64,000 bases of DNA from CAYOSF01 sp964406605. GTDB lineage: Bacteria > Chloroflexota > Dehalococcoidia > DSTF01 > RBG-16-68-14. The stretch is from the NCBI GenBank assembly GCA_964406605.1, contig CAYOSF010000002.1, positions 1 through 64,000 of the forward strand, in the 5' to 3' direction. How positions within the stretch are numbered: position 1 is the first letter of the stretch; each line of letters begins with the position of its first letter. Position numbers and translations under genes: made by a program. Below the pieces are notes generated by a model. It did not search any database. It was not told where the DNA came from and was given only the letters and a program-made list of their open reading frames with translations. Shown in pieces: positions 1-7,920 of the stretch.

Positions 1-240
1 GCCTCCGGAACCCTTCGTGCCGGCGCCTCCTCCGCCGGTCCCCTCACCGCCTCCGGAACCCTTCGTGCCGGCGCCTCCTCCGCCGGTCCCCTCACCGCCT
101 CCGAAACCCTTGGTGCCAGCGCCTCCTCCGCCGGTCCCCTCACCGCCTCCGGAACCCTTCGTGCCGGCGCCTCCTCCGCCGGTCCCCTCACCGCCTCCGA
201 AACCCTTGGTGCCAGCGCCTCTTCCACCGGTCTCCTCACC
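1..240. repeat. 48-bp direct tandem repeat, five copies
   Basis: Five head-to-tail 48-bp units start at 1, 49, 97, 145 and 193. Units 1, 2 and 4 look identical. Unit 3 differs from them at a few positions, and unit 5 shares unit 3's changes plus a few of its own. The period is a multiple of three, so reading frame is kept on both strands. There are no spacers, so this is a coding minisatellite and not a CRISPR array. Copy number probably varies between strains by slippage or recombination. Confidence 0.95.
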
Positions 241-303
241 GCCTCCGAAGCGGAAGACGCCCGTGCCCTTCGGGCGGTTCCCACCTCTCACTCCGCGTCC
301 CAT
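1..303 (-). CDS. Glycine-rich tandem-repeat protein, partial (C-terminus beyond window)
   Basis: The minus strand is open for all 101 codons from an ATG at 303-301 to the window edge. A strong ribosome binding site, AAAGGAGG (309-316), lies 5 bases before the ATG. The protein begins MGRGVRGGNRPKGTGVFRF and then consists of 16-residue units of the form GEGTGGGGAGTKGSGG, in which the Ser alternates irregularly with Phe. Five units are visible and more probably follow to the left. I see no signal peptide, membrane segment or known domain. The opposite strand is also open (proline-rich) but has no ribosome binding site and starts inside the repeats, so I prefer this strand. It lies downstream of the recombinase gene on the same strand. 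The function is unknown; low-complexity structural or surface roles are possible but unsupported. Confidence 0.6.
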   Translation of the reverse strand, partial: MGRGVRGGNRPKGTGVFRFGGGEETGGRGAGTKGFGGGEGTGGGGAGTKGSGGGEGTGGGGAGTKGFGGGEGTGGGGAGTKGSGGGEGTGGGGAGTKGSGG

Positions 304-402
304 CGCTTCCTCCTTTCGACTCACGTCGCGTTCACCCATAACCGGTCACTGAGCGACGCCGATCTGAGAGCGAAAGGGACAGAACCCCATGATTAGTGTG
401 TG

Positions 403-411
403 ATTGTATCA
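403..411 (-). promoter_or_regulatory. Putative extended -10 of the glycine-rich gene
   Basis: Read on the minus strand this is TGATACAAT, an extended -10 with hexamer TACAAT. It predicts a leader of about 90 bases before the ATG at 303. No convincing -35 is seen, which is acceptable for an extended -10. Confidence 0.4.
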
Positions 412-511
412 TGCTGAGCCTCTCAGCGACACTCCCTCGTCAGGAGTGGAATCGCCAGGGATGCGACGGAGCTCCTGGAAGTAGTGGCACGCGGGCCCAA
501 TCGGCACCGCT

Positions 512-1480
512 CTACATGAGGTCCCGTCGAATCCGGTCCAACGGACTGAACGACCGCATCTTCTCCCGCACGTCGCTGTTTAGGAGGTGGAGATAGCGGG
601 TCGTGGTGGTCACGCTTCGGTGCCGGAGGATGCGCTGAACGGTGTGCAGGTCGCAGCCGTTGGCCAGCAGGCGTGTCGCTGCCGTGTGCCGGAGCAAGTG
701 AGGGTGGAGCCGCTCTACTCTCGAGCGTTCGGCGAGACGCTGGATCATCGACTTGATGCCTTCGGCCCCTAGCCTGTCTCCAAGCTGACTCACGAAAAGT
801 GCCGCCGTGCCGTTTGCGATATAGGGTCGGAAGTGCTGCGCGTATCGACGCAGCACCTTGCTTGTGAAGGCGCCGAAGGGTACCCACTCCTCGCACCGGC
901 CCTTGCCCAGGACGCGCACGAGGCTCTCCTGAAAGCGGACATCGCCGAGGTCCAGGTTGGCGACCTCGCTCAGTCTGAGGCCGCAATCGACCATGAGTGA
1001 AATGATCGCGGCGTTGCGGCAGCCTCGGTCGTTGATGAGCGGCAAGTGCCGGAACAGCAGGGCGAGTTCCTCGTCAGTGAGCACCTCCAAGTCCTTCTGG
1101 CCGACCTTGGGCAGCTCGATGCGGGCAGCCACGTCCTCTTCCAGGTAGGCTTCGTGGTGGAGCCAGGAGAGGAAGGTCCTGATGGCGCGGACGTGGTCGT
1201 GCAATGTCTCGTCGCTCAGCGGACGGCCGTCCTGCTTGCGGCGGGACCTTAGGTGGGACTGGTAGGCGCGGACCCGCTGGACCGTCACGTCGCGCAATCT
1301 GGCGTCGGGGCCCAGGAAGCCGCTCAGGCCGGATAGGATGTCCGAGTACCAGCGGATGGTGCTCGGCGAGTGATTGAGGCCGTCGTGGTACTGGAGGTAC
1401 TCCTCGACGACGCTGCCAAGGTGGATATCGTCCTTGTTCACGGTGTGCCAGGTGACCTTGCGTCGGGTTCGTGCAGCCAT
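512..1480 (-). CDS. Tyrosine recombinase / integrase, XerC/D-like
   Basis: A site-specific tyrosine recombinase of 322 residues, about the size of XerC/XerD. The N-terminal part (about residues 20-115) matches a SAM-like core-binding domain. The catalytic domain shows the full set of residues: R169 (GLRLSEV), K193 (GKGR), H261 and R264 in HPHLLRH, H287 in LRHRSV and the nucleophile Y296 in TRYLHLL. The open frame extends further upstream, but I chose the ATG at 1480 because GGAGGGAGG lies just before it. The gene starts about 120 bases downstream of tRNA-Gly on the same strand, a typical position for an integrase of a tRNA-associated element. It could equally be a chromosomal Xer paralogue, since no matching att repeat is visible in the window. 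Confidence 0.9.
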   Translation of the reverse strand: MAARTRRKVTWHTVNKDDIHLGSVVEEYLQYHDGLNHSPSTIRWYSDILSGLSGFLGPDARLRDVTVQRVRAYQSHLRSRRKQDGRPLSDETLHDHVRAIRTFLSWLHHEAYLEEDVAARIELPKVGQKDLEVLTDEELALLFRHLPLINDRGCRNAAIISLMVDCGLRLSEVANLDLGDVRFQESLVRVLGKGRCEEWVPFGAFTSKVLRRYAQHFRPYIANGTAALFVSQLGDRLGAEGIKSMIQRLAERSRVERLHPHLLRHTAATRLLANGCDLHTVQRILRHRSVTTTTRYLHLLNSDVREKMRSFSPLDRIRRDLM

Positions 1481-1537
1481 TGTCCTCCCTCCTCGTTCGG
1501 AAGTCTCTGACTGCTCGGCACGAGGCCATCTGACCGG

Positions 1538-1574
1538 AAAAAACCAGAGCATCTGACCTTACGGATCCAGATGC
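1538..1574 (-). terminator. Rho-independent terminator of tRNA-Gly
   Basis: On the minus strand a perfect 7-bp stem GCATCTG/CAGATGC (1568-1574 with 1549-1555) closes a 12-base loop. It is followed by TCTGG and six T (1543-1538). It lies 24 bases past the CCA end of the tRNA and before the recombinase gene, so it should separate the two transcripts. Confidence 0.8.
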
Positions 1575-1597
1575 CCTGAAGCCCCTGGTTTCGAATC

Positions 1598-1673
1598 TGG
1601 AGCGGGAGAAGGGACTCGAACCCTCGGCCCTCTGCTTGGGAAGCAGATGCTCTGCCGACTGAGCTACTCCCGC
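1598..1673 (-). tRNA. tRNA-Gly (anticodon CCC)
   Basis: The minus strand folds into a complete cloverleaf. The acceptor stem is GCGGGAG/CTCCCGC (7 bp, perfect), the D stem GCTC/GAGC, and the anticodon stem TCTGC/GCAGA with loop TTCCCAA, giving anticodon CCC for the Gly codon GGG. The variable loop is 5 bases and the T arm carries the TTCGA motif. The discriminator base is T, as usual for bacterial tRNA-Gly, and CCA is encoded (1598-1600). An extended -10 lies just upstream and a terminator just downstream, so it is an independent transcription unit. Confidence 0.96.
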
Positions 1674-1681
1674 TCCGCTCG

Positions 1682-1690
1682 ATCATAGCA
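1682..1690 (-). promoter_or_regulatory. Extended -10 promoter of tRNA-Gly
   Basis: The minus strand reads TGCTATGAT, with the hexamer TATGAT ending 8 bases before the tRNA 5' end. Transcription would start at or within one or two bases of the mature tRNA. The same motif class recurs before many genes in this window. Confidence 0.65.
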
Positions 1691-1760
1691 CAGCGAGAGG
1701 CTCGCTACACGAGCGGTCGGAGTGTGGTAGAAGGTTGCAGTTCAGAGCGTCAGCGCGAGG

Positions 1761-2810
1761 CTACTGGTAGATGACGATCGAGGGGCGCGGGTCCAGGCGG
1801 AGGACTTCCTCCTCCGACATTAGGTCCGGATCGTGGTCGAAGAAGAGCTTGATCGCCGCGAGTGACGCGTAGGAGCGCGCGGCGTACCGCTCGTAGGCGG
1901 CTCCCTTGATCGCAGCGTCGCCGAACCCGTCCATGTCGATGACCAGCTCTACGCCCGGACAGCGCTGGATCGTCTCACCATCAAGCACCATGCTGTCGGC
2001 AAACTGGTGGACTATCAGCAGCTTGGGCGGCAGGGACTGCTCCCGCACCAACTCCTGAATGATGGCCTGCGCGCGCTCAATGTCCTCGGCTTGGACGCTG
2101 CCGAGGTCGACGCCCGGCACCTCGTCAGGCCCGACCGCGAACTCAGGGTCGATAGCGAGGTGGACGTTCTCGTGGCGGAGGTAGGGCAGCACCTTCTCTA
2201 CCTCCGCCTCCACCGAGCTCCGGCCGATCTGGAGATCGAGGAACAGCAGCATCCCTCGCTCTTCAGTCAGATCCAAGTACCGACGCACCAGCGCGTCATC
2301 GGCATACTGGAGATAGAGACCGTTGTCCGTCGGATGCGACTGCGCCACCGCGTACACCAGATGGAGCGCGGGCACGACGCCCGTCGCACCGTTCAGCCGA
2401 TCGTAGCGAGCGGCTTGCTCCTCAAGCTGCGATGCCACGGTTTCCGGGTCGCCCGCTCCCAAGATCCCCATCGTCGCGGTGTACGGACTGCCGTAGTAGC
2501 TGATGATCTGGCTGTTCTCGATGACGGAAGGCGCGAGTGTGGCGGCGAGTGTGAGATCGGCGAACCGGTCGCTCGGCCGGACGTTGAGAAGGGGTGCGAG
2601 CATGTCTCCCGGGTAAATCGGCGCGAGAGCCTGTGCCGGGGACGTAGTACTCGCCTTCCCGAGCGAACCGCCCTCCGTAGCCGGCAGCGTGGACGCGTCC
2701 GCCCGCTCGCTGCTGAGGCCGGGATCGGTCAGTGTGCCCAGCGCGATGATGGCCGTCACCGCGCAGGCGAGCAGTAGCATGAAGCGTCTCTGGGCGCCTG
2801 CCATGTGCAT
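1761..2810 (-). CDS. Conserved secreted or membrane-anchored protein of unknown function
   Basis: 349 residues. A basic N-terminus followed by a hydrophobic stretch (about residues 10-27) predicts a signal peptide or anchor. A Ser/Thr-rich linker follows, then a domain of about 260 residues that starts near the motif SYYGSPYTATMGILG. Alternating strands and helices such as GMLLFLDLQIG, VHLAIDPEFAVG and VELVIDMDGFG resemble a (beta/alpha) barrel with acidic residues at strand ends, like some glycosidase-fold proteins. I do not recognise a named family and make no enzymatic claim. An ATG two codons downstream (2804) is an alternative start; neither has a strong ribosome binding site. It is monocistronic. 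Confidence 0.75.
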   Translation of the reverse strand: MHMAGAQRRFMLLLACAVTAIIALGTLTDPGLSSERADASTLPATEGGSLGKASTTSPAQALAPIYPGDMLAPLLNVRPSDRFADLTLAATLAPSVIENSQIISYYGSPYTATMGILGAGDPETVASQLEEQAARYDRLNGATGVVPALHLVYAVAQSHPTDNGLYLQYADDALVRRYLDLTEERGMLLFLDLQIGRSSVEAEVEKVLPYLRHENVHLAIDPEFAVGPDEVPGVDLGSVQAEDIERAQAIIQELVREQSLPPKLLIVHQFADSMVLDGETIQRCPGVELVIDMDGFGDAAIKGAAYERYAARSYASLAAIKLFFDHDPDLMSEEEVLRLDPRPSIVIYQ

Positions 2811-3049
2811 GCTGTGCTTGGACCCCGTCCACCGAGGTGAGCCTAGCTTACCGTAACGGACGGCCTGTTGTCGATAGTGCTTTGGCGGGACGAGGGAGGT
2901 AGGCCCGATCAGATCGAGCCGGCTCGCAAAGGCGCGGGCGCGTGACGGCCTGCGGCGCCGGACGTCGGTCGGAGACTCTGGCTAAGAGACGGCAGGGTGG
3001 GAGGGGGTTCGGGCGCCGGTGGAGGGGTCGCTACTGACGCGGATGTCGA

Positions 3050-3934
3050 TTAGGCGCGCGCTCGGATGTCGTTCCAGCGGGCAAGGGCCGCGCCTACGAC
3101 AAGGAAGACCGCGCCTCCCACGCTGAAGATGATCCCGTTGCGAATGGGCGCCCAGGTTAGCTCCTGACCCAGCGTCAGGAACTCGCGCGTCAGGTAGTCG
3201 TCGACGCCGTCCGCGGCGAGCCGGAAGATGAAGCGCACGGCCACGGCGAGGATGAGAAACGGGGCCGCGGCCAGGAGGGCGCTCAGCCCCACGCCGACCA
3301 GGCGGCCGTAGCCGCGGCCGGCCGCCATCAGGCCCAGCGCCAATACGGCGGCGGCGGCCGCCAGAGCCATGGTCAGCACGTTCAGAACGTGGTGCGGGTC
3401 CGGCCGCAGGAAGTCCATGCCGCCTCGCACCGCCCCCTGGGGCGAGAAGAAGCTGACTTCGCTTGCTCTGTCCTCCTGCAGAAGGCTCGCTCCGTCCTCG
3501 TAGAGCAGGTCTGCGGCACGCGTCAGCAGCAGCGCGCGGAACGACTCACGGTCGGCCGTCCCGATCTCCTCGGATGTGAAGGTGACCTCGACGGGGAAAT
3601 CGGGCAGGGTGACGTTCTGGCCCGGCATCTCCGGCGCCTGCTGCTGGAGCGTCTCGAAGTGATCGTTGAGAAAGGCGTCGACCTCAGTCAGGATGGCGAT
3701 ACTGTGTCGCAGGCTGCGCTTGGCCGCGCTCTCCGACGTGATGTTGGCGAACGAGAGGGCGAAGAGCAGAAGGGCCAGATCGACGGCAAGCAGTGCGCCG
3801 AGCAGCCATTTGGCGCTGCTCCGCCATCCTGCGCGGTCGCCGCCTAGCGATGCTCTCTGTGGCAGGCCGGCGGTCACCTCGGGCGGCGGCGCGGTCTCGG
3901 TTGGGCTCTCAGCGGGTTCTGTGTCGTATGTCAC
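3050..3934 (-). CDS. Integral membrane protein of unknown function
   Basis: 294 residues. A polar, Pro/Glu-rich N-terminus is followed by one membrane segment (about residues 43-66) and an extracytoplasmic region of about 115 residues. Three further membrane segments follow (about 182-205, 212-238 and 265-287). The start is GTG and overlaps the stop of the RDD gene by four bases (GTGA), so the two are translationally coupled and probably function together. No catalytic motif is visible. Confidence 0.75.
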   Translation of the reverse strand: MTYDTEPAESPTETAPPPEVTAGLPQRASLGGDRAGWRSSAKWLLGALLAVDLALLLFALSFANITSESAAKRSLRHSIAILTEVDAFLNDHFETLQQQAPEMPGQNVTLPDFPVEVTFTSEEIGTADRESFRALLLTRAADLLYEDGASLLQEDRASEVSFFSPQGAVRGGMDFLRPDPHHVLNVLTMALAAAAAVLALGLMAAGRGYGRLVGVGLSALLAAAPFLILAVAVRFIFRLAADGVDDYLTREFLTLGQELTWAPIRNGIIFSVGGAVFLVVGAALARWNDIRARA

Positions 3935-4554
3935 GGCTGTTCCAGGTGCACGACCAGTGTGCGGGCCACGCGGTCATGGATCGCGCGCCGGTCGGTGTCG
4001 ACGAGCACGGCAACAAGGCTGGCCACGGGCGAGACGAGGCAAAGCAGCACGAGCGCCAGCGTGACCACGAGCACGATCTGGTTGAGCGTGAAGGAGACGA
4101 CGAGTAACGAGAAGATGGCCCAGATTGGGAGCAGGAAGGGATGAAAGAGGAGCGGATGCAGCCCAAACCAGCGAAGCAAGGCGCTTCTCATGTTCAATGC
4201 CGGGCCGCTCTCCCTCACGGTCTTGATGCCGATGACGTACATGCCCGCCGTCTGGCCGCGCCAGCGAAGCAGCGCCACGTTGAATGCTGTCCAGGTCAGC
4301 AGTGTACCGCCCAGAAACACGGCGACCGAGGCGTAGTAGGCGGAATCCGGCGCGTCGCCCCGCCCGAGGTCGCTGGTGAAGAGCAGCACGGAGCCGCCGA
4401 TGACGAAGAACACGAGCACGAACGCCAGGAGCACGACGGAGTCTACGAGGTAGGCGGAGATGCGGGCGTTGAGGCGCGCGACGGGTCTGGCCGTCGCCCT
4501 GGATGATCCGGCCATCCGTGATTCTGCGCCTGCGGGCTTCGAGGTGGAGACCAT
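3931..4554 (-). CDS. RDD family membrane protein
   Basis: 207 residues. RDD-domain hallmarks are present: an Arg-containing start of the first helix followed by a conserved Asp (RLNARISAYLVDSVV, about residues 27-41), a second helix, and the C-terminal motif DTDRRAIHDRVARTLVV. Four membrane segments are predicted. RDD proteins are widespread and mostly uncharacterised; some have been linked to Na+/H+ antiport. The ATG at 4554 has no ribosome binding site but sits 8 bases after a perfect TATAAT, so the mRNA is probably leaderless. It is the first gene of a two-gene operon. Confidence 0.85.
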   Translation of the reverse strand: MVSTSKPAGAESRMAGSSRATARPVARLNARISAYLVDSVVLLAFVLVFFVIGGSVLLFTSDLGRGDAPDSAYYASVAVFLGGTLLTWTAFNVALLRWRGQTAGMYVIGIKTVRESGPALNMRSALLRWFGLHPLLFHPFLLPIWAIFSLLVVSFTLNQIVLVVTLALVLLCLVSPVASLVAVLVDTDRRAIHDRVARTLVVHLEQP

Positions 4555-4562
4555 CCGGGCCG

Positions 4563-4571
4563 ATTATAGCA
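4563..4571 (-). promoter_or_regulatory. Extended -10 of RDD operon, leaderless type
   Basis: The minus strand reads TGCTATAAT. Only 8 bases separate TATAAT from the ATG at 4554, so transcription should begin at or within about three bases of the start codon. Confidence 0.65.
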
Positions 4572-4704
4572 CGCAAGGCGCGCAGGCAGACCCACGCCCG
4601 TCAAATCGCCTCTCCTGACTTGCTACTCGCCGCCATTTGTGGCAGTGTTGCCCTAGCGTCGCCGGCCGGGCTAGGAAACGGTCGGCGGCCGGCGAGGTGC
4701 ATGC

Positions 4705-5655
4705 GTGGAACCGTCCCCCGAGGAGATGCTGAACCTCTACACCCAGATGGTCCGCTCCCGGGCCTTCGAGGAGATGGTCATCTCCCAGGTGCCGCAGGGC
4801 AAGGTGCCGGGGACGTGGATGAGCGGCATCGGCCAGGAGGGCGCCGTGGGCGCGGTCGGCCAGCTCCGGTCTGACGACTACATCACCTACACGCACAGGG
4901 GCGCCTACTGCTTCATCTGCCGCGGCAGCGATCCCGGGAAGCTGCTCGCCGAGCTGTTCGGCAAGCGGACCGGGTACTCCAAGGGCAAGGGCGGTAGGCA
5001 CATCGCCGACCTGGAGCACGGCGTGTTCGGCAAGAGCGGCACCATCGGCGGTCACGCCCCCATCGCCGTCGGCCTGGCGACGGCCGTCCAGATCAGGGGC
5101 GGCGACCAGGTCGTCATGTCGCTCTTCGGGGACGGCGCCAGCAACCGGGGCACCACGCACGAATCGATGAACATGGCCGCGGTGTGGAACCTTCCCATCG
5201 TCTGGGTGTGCGAGAACAACGGGTACGCCGGCATGAGCCCGGTCTCCATGTCGACGGCGGCCAAAGACATCGCCGACCTGGCCGGATCCTACGGGATACC
5301 CGGCGTGAGCGTGGACGGCAACGACGTGCTGGCCGTCTTCGAGGCGGCGCGTGAAGCGATCGCCCGCGCCCGGGCCGGTGAAGGTCCGTCCCTGATCGAG
5401 TCGAAGACGTATCGCGTGCGGGCGTTCGCCGAAGGTGCGGCCGACGGGCGCGACCCCGAGGAGATCGAGGCCTGGAAGAGCAGGGACCCCATCGAGTCGT
5501 TCCGCCGCCGGCTGCTTGAGCGCGGCCTGCTGACGGACGAGCAGGCGGCACGTATCCAGGACGAGGCAGAGAAGGAGATGGAGGCCGCGCGCGTCTTCGC
5601 GGAGGAGAGCCCCTTCCCCGAGCCCCAAGAGGCCTTCGAGGACCTCTACGCCTAG
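4705..5655 (+). CDS. Thiamine-diphosphate-dependent dehydrogenase E1 component, alpha subunit
   Basis: 316 residues, the size expected for an E1 alpha subunit of the pyruvate/acetoin/branched-chain 2-oxoacid dehydrogenase family. The ThDP/Mg-binding motif runs from GDGASNRG (residues 142-149) to ENN (170-172). THRGAYCF near residue 63 and the glycine-rich loop KGKGGRHI near 94 are also typical. It would decarboxylate a 2-oxoacid and pass the acyl group to a lipoylated E2. The start is GTG. The beta subunit follows after 4 bases. No E2 or E3 adjoins, so it may share the E2/E3 encoded at 49-54 kb or serve another substrate such as acetoin. Confidence 0.9.
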   Translation: MEPSPEEMLNLYTQMVRSRAFEEMVISQVPQGKVPGTWMSGIGQEGAVGAVGQLRSDDYITYTHRGAYCFICRGSDPGKLLAELFGKRTGYSKGKGGRHIADLEHGVFGKSGTIGGHAPIAVGLATAVQIRGGDQVVMSLFGDGASNRGTTHESMNMAAVWNLPIVWVCENNGYAGMSPVSMSTAAKDIADLAGSYGIPGVSVDGNDVLAVFEAAREAIARARAGEGPSLIESKTYRVRAFAEGAADGRDPEEIEAWKSRDPIESFRRRLLERGLLTDEQAARIQDEAEKEMEAARVFAEESPFPEPQEAFEDLYA

Positions 5656-5659
5656 CGCC

Positions 5660-6649
5660 ATGCGAGAGATCAACGTCACTCAGGCGGTCAACGAGGCCCT
5701 TCGAGAGGAGATGCGGCGGGATGAATCGGTGTACGTTCTGGGCGTCGGACTGTACTGGGGCTTCGGCGGCCCCGGCCCGACCACCGGCTTGTTGGAGGAG
5801 TTCGGCAAGGCGCGCGTCCGGTCGGCGCCTCTCAGCGAACCGGCCCTTACTGGTTCCTGCGTCGGCGCCGCCATGGCCGGCATGCGGCCGGTGGCCCAGC
5901 TCGGCCTGGCCGACTTCGTGTTCTGCGCCCTGGACGAGATCCTCTCTAAGGCCGGGAAATGGCGGTACATGCACGGTGCCAACGCCGGGATGAAGCTGCC
6001 CATCGTATTCCTGGAAACGATCGGCGGCTATACCTCCGGCGCCCCTGAGCATTCCCAATCCCCGCTGGGTCTCTACATGCACGCGCCGGGGCTCAAGCTC
6101 GCCGTGCCCACCACTCCCTACAACGCCAAGGGCCTGCTCAAGACGGCGATTCGCGACGACAGTCCTGTCCTCTTCTTCATGCACAAGCGCGTCATGGGAG
6201 AGCAAGGGCCCGTGCCGGACGAGGAGTTCACTGTCCCCTTCGGCGAGGCCGAGGTCCGGCGGGAAGGGAAGGACGTCACGGTCGTCGCCACCGCGTACAT
6301 GGTGTCGCTGGCGCTGCGGGTGGCCGAGGCCCTGGAGGAACGGGACGTCAGCGTCGAGGTCATCGACCCGCGCACGCTGGAGCCGCTGGACATCGAGACC
6401 ATCGTCGGGTCGGTGCGCAAGACCGGGCGGCTGGTCGTTGTCGATGAGGACATCGAGCGCTGCGGCGTCGGGGCGGAGATCGGCGCGCAGGTGATGGAGC
6501 GCGCGTTCGATGCCCTAAAGGGCCCGGTTGTGCGGGTCGGCAACCCGAACCTGCCGGTGCCCTACAGCCGTCCTCTGGAGCAGGCGGTCCTGCCCTCCCG
6601 CGAGAAGATTGAGGCGGCCATTCTACGCTCGCTCGGCACACCCTCCTAG
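5660..6649 (+). CDS. Thiamine-diphosphate-dependent dehydrogenase E1 component, beta subunit
   Basis: 329 residues, full length for an E1 beta subunit, with an N-terminal pyrimidine-binding domain (REINVTQAVNEALREEM, then PLSEPALTGSCVGAAMAG) and a C-terminal transketolase-like domain (EVIDPRTLEPLDIETI, about 230-245). It pairs with the alpha subunit encoded 4 bases upstream to form the heterotetrameric E1. The ATG at 5660 is the only sensible start. The second E1 pair at 50.8-52.7 kb is clearly paralogous but diverged. Confidence 0.9.
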   Translation: MREINVTQAVNEALREEMRRDESVYVLGVGLYWGFGGPGPTTGLLEEFGKARVRSAPLSEPALTGSCVGAAMAGMRPVAQLGLADFVFCALDEILSKAGKWRYMHGANAGMKLPIVFLETIGGYTSGAPEHSQSPLGLYMHAPGLKLAVPTTPYNAKGLLKTAIRDDSPVLFFMHKRVMGEQGPVPDEEFTVPFGEAEVRREGKDVTVVATAYMVSLALRVAEALEERDVSVEVIDPRTLEPLDIETIVGSVRKTGRLVVVDEDIERCGVGAEIGAQVMERAFDALKGPVVRVGNPNLPVPYSRPLEQAVLPSREKIEAAILRSLGTPS

Positions 6650-6728
6650 CCTGCCATTACGCCATCCGCCACCACGTGCCCAACCGCGGGCCAGCAACGG
6701 GCAGCGGGCGTGAGGAGAACCACGCTTG

Positions 6729-6737
6729 TGGTATGAT
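6729..6737 (+). promoter_or_regulatory. Extended -10 upstream of secreted dockerin-like protein
   Basis: TGGTATGAT with hexamer TATGAT (6732-6737), giving a predicted leader of about 45 bases before the GTG at 6789. The flanks GTGGTATGATCCC match the promoter repeats of the recG cassette at 26.7 and 27.55 kb. Confidence 0.5.
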
Positions 6738-6788
6738 CCCGGCGTCTGGTGGTGCTGGACACCGCAGGCGGGGAGGTAGGTTCTGCAC

Positions 6789-7775
6789 GTGGGTAGAACC
6801 CTGCTGGGTCTGAGCGTCTTGACGGCGGCTGTGGCGCTGGGTGCCGCCGCGATCGTCGGGGTCCGGGCGCCCGAAGCCAGCTTGCATGTCGAGGCGACGG
6901 ACAGCCCCGTGGACTTCGCGCTCGCCATCGACGGTGTCTGCGACACGAGCGGCGGAGCCGTCGAGTGCGGCATTCTCGAGAACACGGACTTCGACGTGTC
7001 GGTGAGCCTAAAGGACATCTCCGGTGCCGGCAACGGTGAGTACGACGCGCTGGCGGTGACGATCGAGTACAACGGCGCCCTATCCTCGAACGGCGTCCTC
7101 AGCGCCGGCTCATGGCCGGACTGCTACTACGAGGCGACGGAGTCCGGGACCGGCTTCGAGAACGTTGGATGCGTGAGAGGCGCCGGCGAGCCATCCTCGA
7201 CCTACACCGGCGTCGTGGTGACTGGCAGCTTCCACTGTGCTCAGGGCGCGGGCGTGCTCGGCCTGCTGCACGGTACCGAGGACACCGTACTGATCGATTC
7301 CAAGGGGGCTTCTCTGGTCGACAGCGGGATCGACTCCATCGTAGTCAATTGTCAGGCGCCCACGCCGACTCCCACCGAGACGGCGACGCCCACCGCGACG
7401 GCCACGCCCACCAAGCAGGCGCCGCCGGGCGATACCGACGGCGACGGCTGCCCCGACGCGGACGAGAACGGCCCCGACGAAAGGCTGGGAGGCCGCCGCG
7501 ACTACCTCAATCCCTGGGACTACTTCAACCCCACAAATGACGGCCGGAACCGCGTCGACGACATCCTGGCCGTCGTGGATCACTACTTCCTGCGGGAGGG
7601 AGAGCCGGGCTACGACGGCGGCAAGTACGACCGGAGCCTTGTCGGGCCCGACGAGTGGAACCTGGGCCCGCCCGACGGCCAGGTTCTCGTGGATGACATC
7701 CTTCACGCCGTCTACTCCTACTTCCACGACTGCGGTGAGGGGATCGTGAAGCCGACCCCTACGCCGACGCCGTGA
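6789..7775 (+). CDS. Secreted protein with Thr/Pro linker and dockerin-like C-terminal module
   Basis: 328 residues from a GTG preceded by GGGGAGGTAGG. An N-terminal signal sequence (about 1-25) is followed by a beta-rich domain of about 165 residues with several Cys. Then come a linker of TPT/TAT repeats (about 195-215) and a calcium-binding-like stretch GDTDGDGCPDADENG. The last 100 residues hold two dockerin-like half-repeats, NPTNDGRNRVDDILAVVDHYF shortened in copy 2 to PPDGQVLVDDILHAV, each an acidic loop followed by a helix. The protein ends PTPTPTP. The same module ends the next gene, 85-90% similar by eye. The N-terminal domain is unrecognised; an extracellular structural or binding role is inferred. 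Confidence 0.8.
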   Translation: MGRTLLGLSVLTAAVALGAAAIVGVRAPEASLHVEATDSPVDFALAIDGVCDTSGGAVECGILENTDFDVSVSLKDISGAGNGEYDALAVTIEYNGALSSNGVLSAGSWPDCYYEATESGTGFENVGCVRGAGEPSSTYTGVVVTGSFHCAQGAGVLGLLHGTEDTVLIDSKGASLVDSGIDSIVVNCQAPTPTPTETATPTATATPTKQAPPGDTDGDGCPDADENGPDERLGGRRDYLNPWDYFNPTNDGRNRVDDILAVVDHYFLREGEPGYDGGKYDRSLVGPDEWNLGPPDGQVLVDDILHAVYSYFHDCGEGIVKPTPTPTP

Positions 7776-7866
7776 GCTAACTGGACGTCGGGCGGGAGTT
7801 GGACAACTCGAGGAACCACACAGCCACGCACGGACCCTGTGCGGGCCCGCGGCGGGGTTACACCCG

Positions 7867-7875
7867 TGCTATGAT
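7867..7875 (+). promoter_or_regulatory. Extended -10 of M28 peptidase gene
   Basis: TGCTATGAT, hexamer TATGAT (7870-7875), identical to the tRNA-Gly -10. It predicts transcription from about 7882 and a leader of about 40 bases to the GTG at 7921. Confidence 0.55.
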
Positions 7876-7920
7876 CTGATTGCCTTGTGCTGGTTTGGTT
7901 CGCAGGCGAGAAGGTGCCGT

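Noticed and set aside
1..240. CRISPR array
   Set aside because: The repeats are contiguous without spacers and no cas genes are nearby.
17..352. Plus-strand proline-rich ORF over the 48-bp repeats
   Set aside because: It lacks a ribosome binding site and begins inside the repeat, whereas the minus-strand frame has AAAGGAGG at ideal spacing and is open to the window edge.
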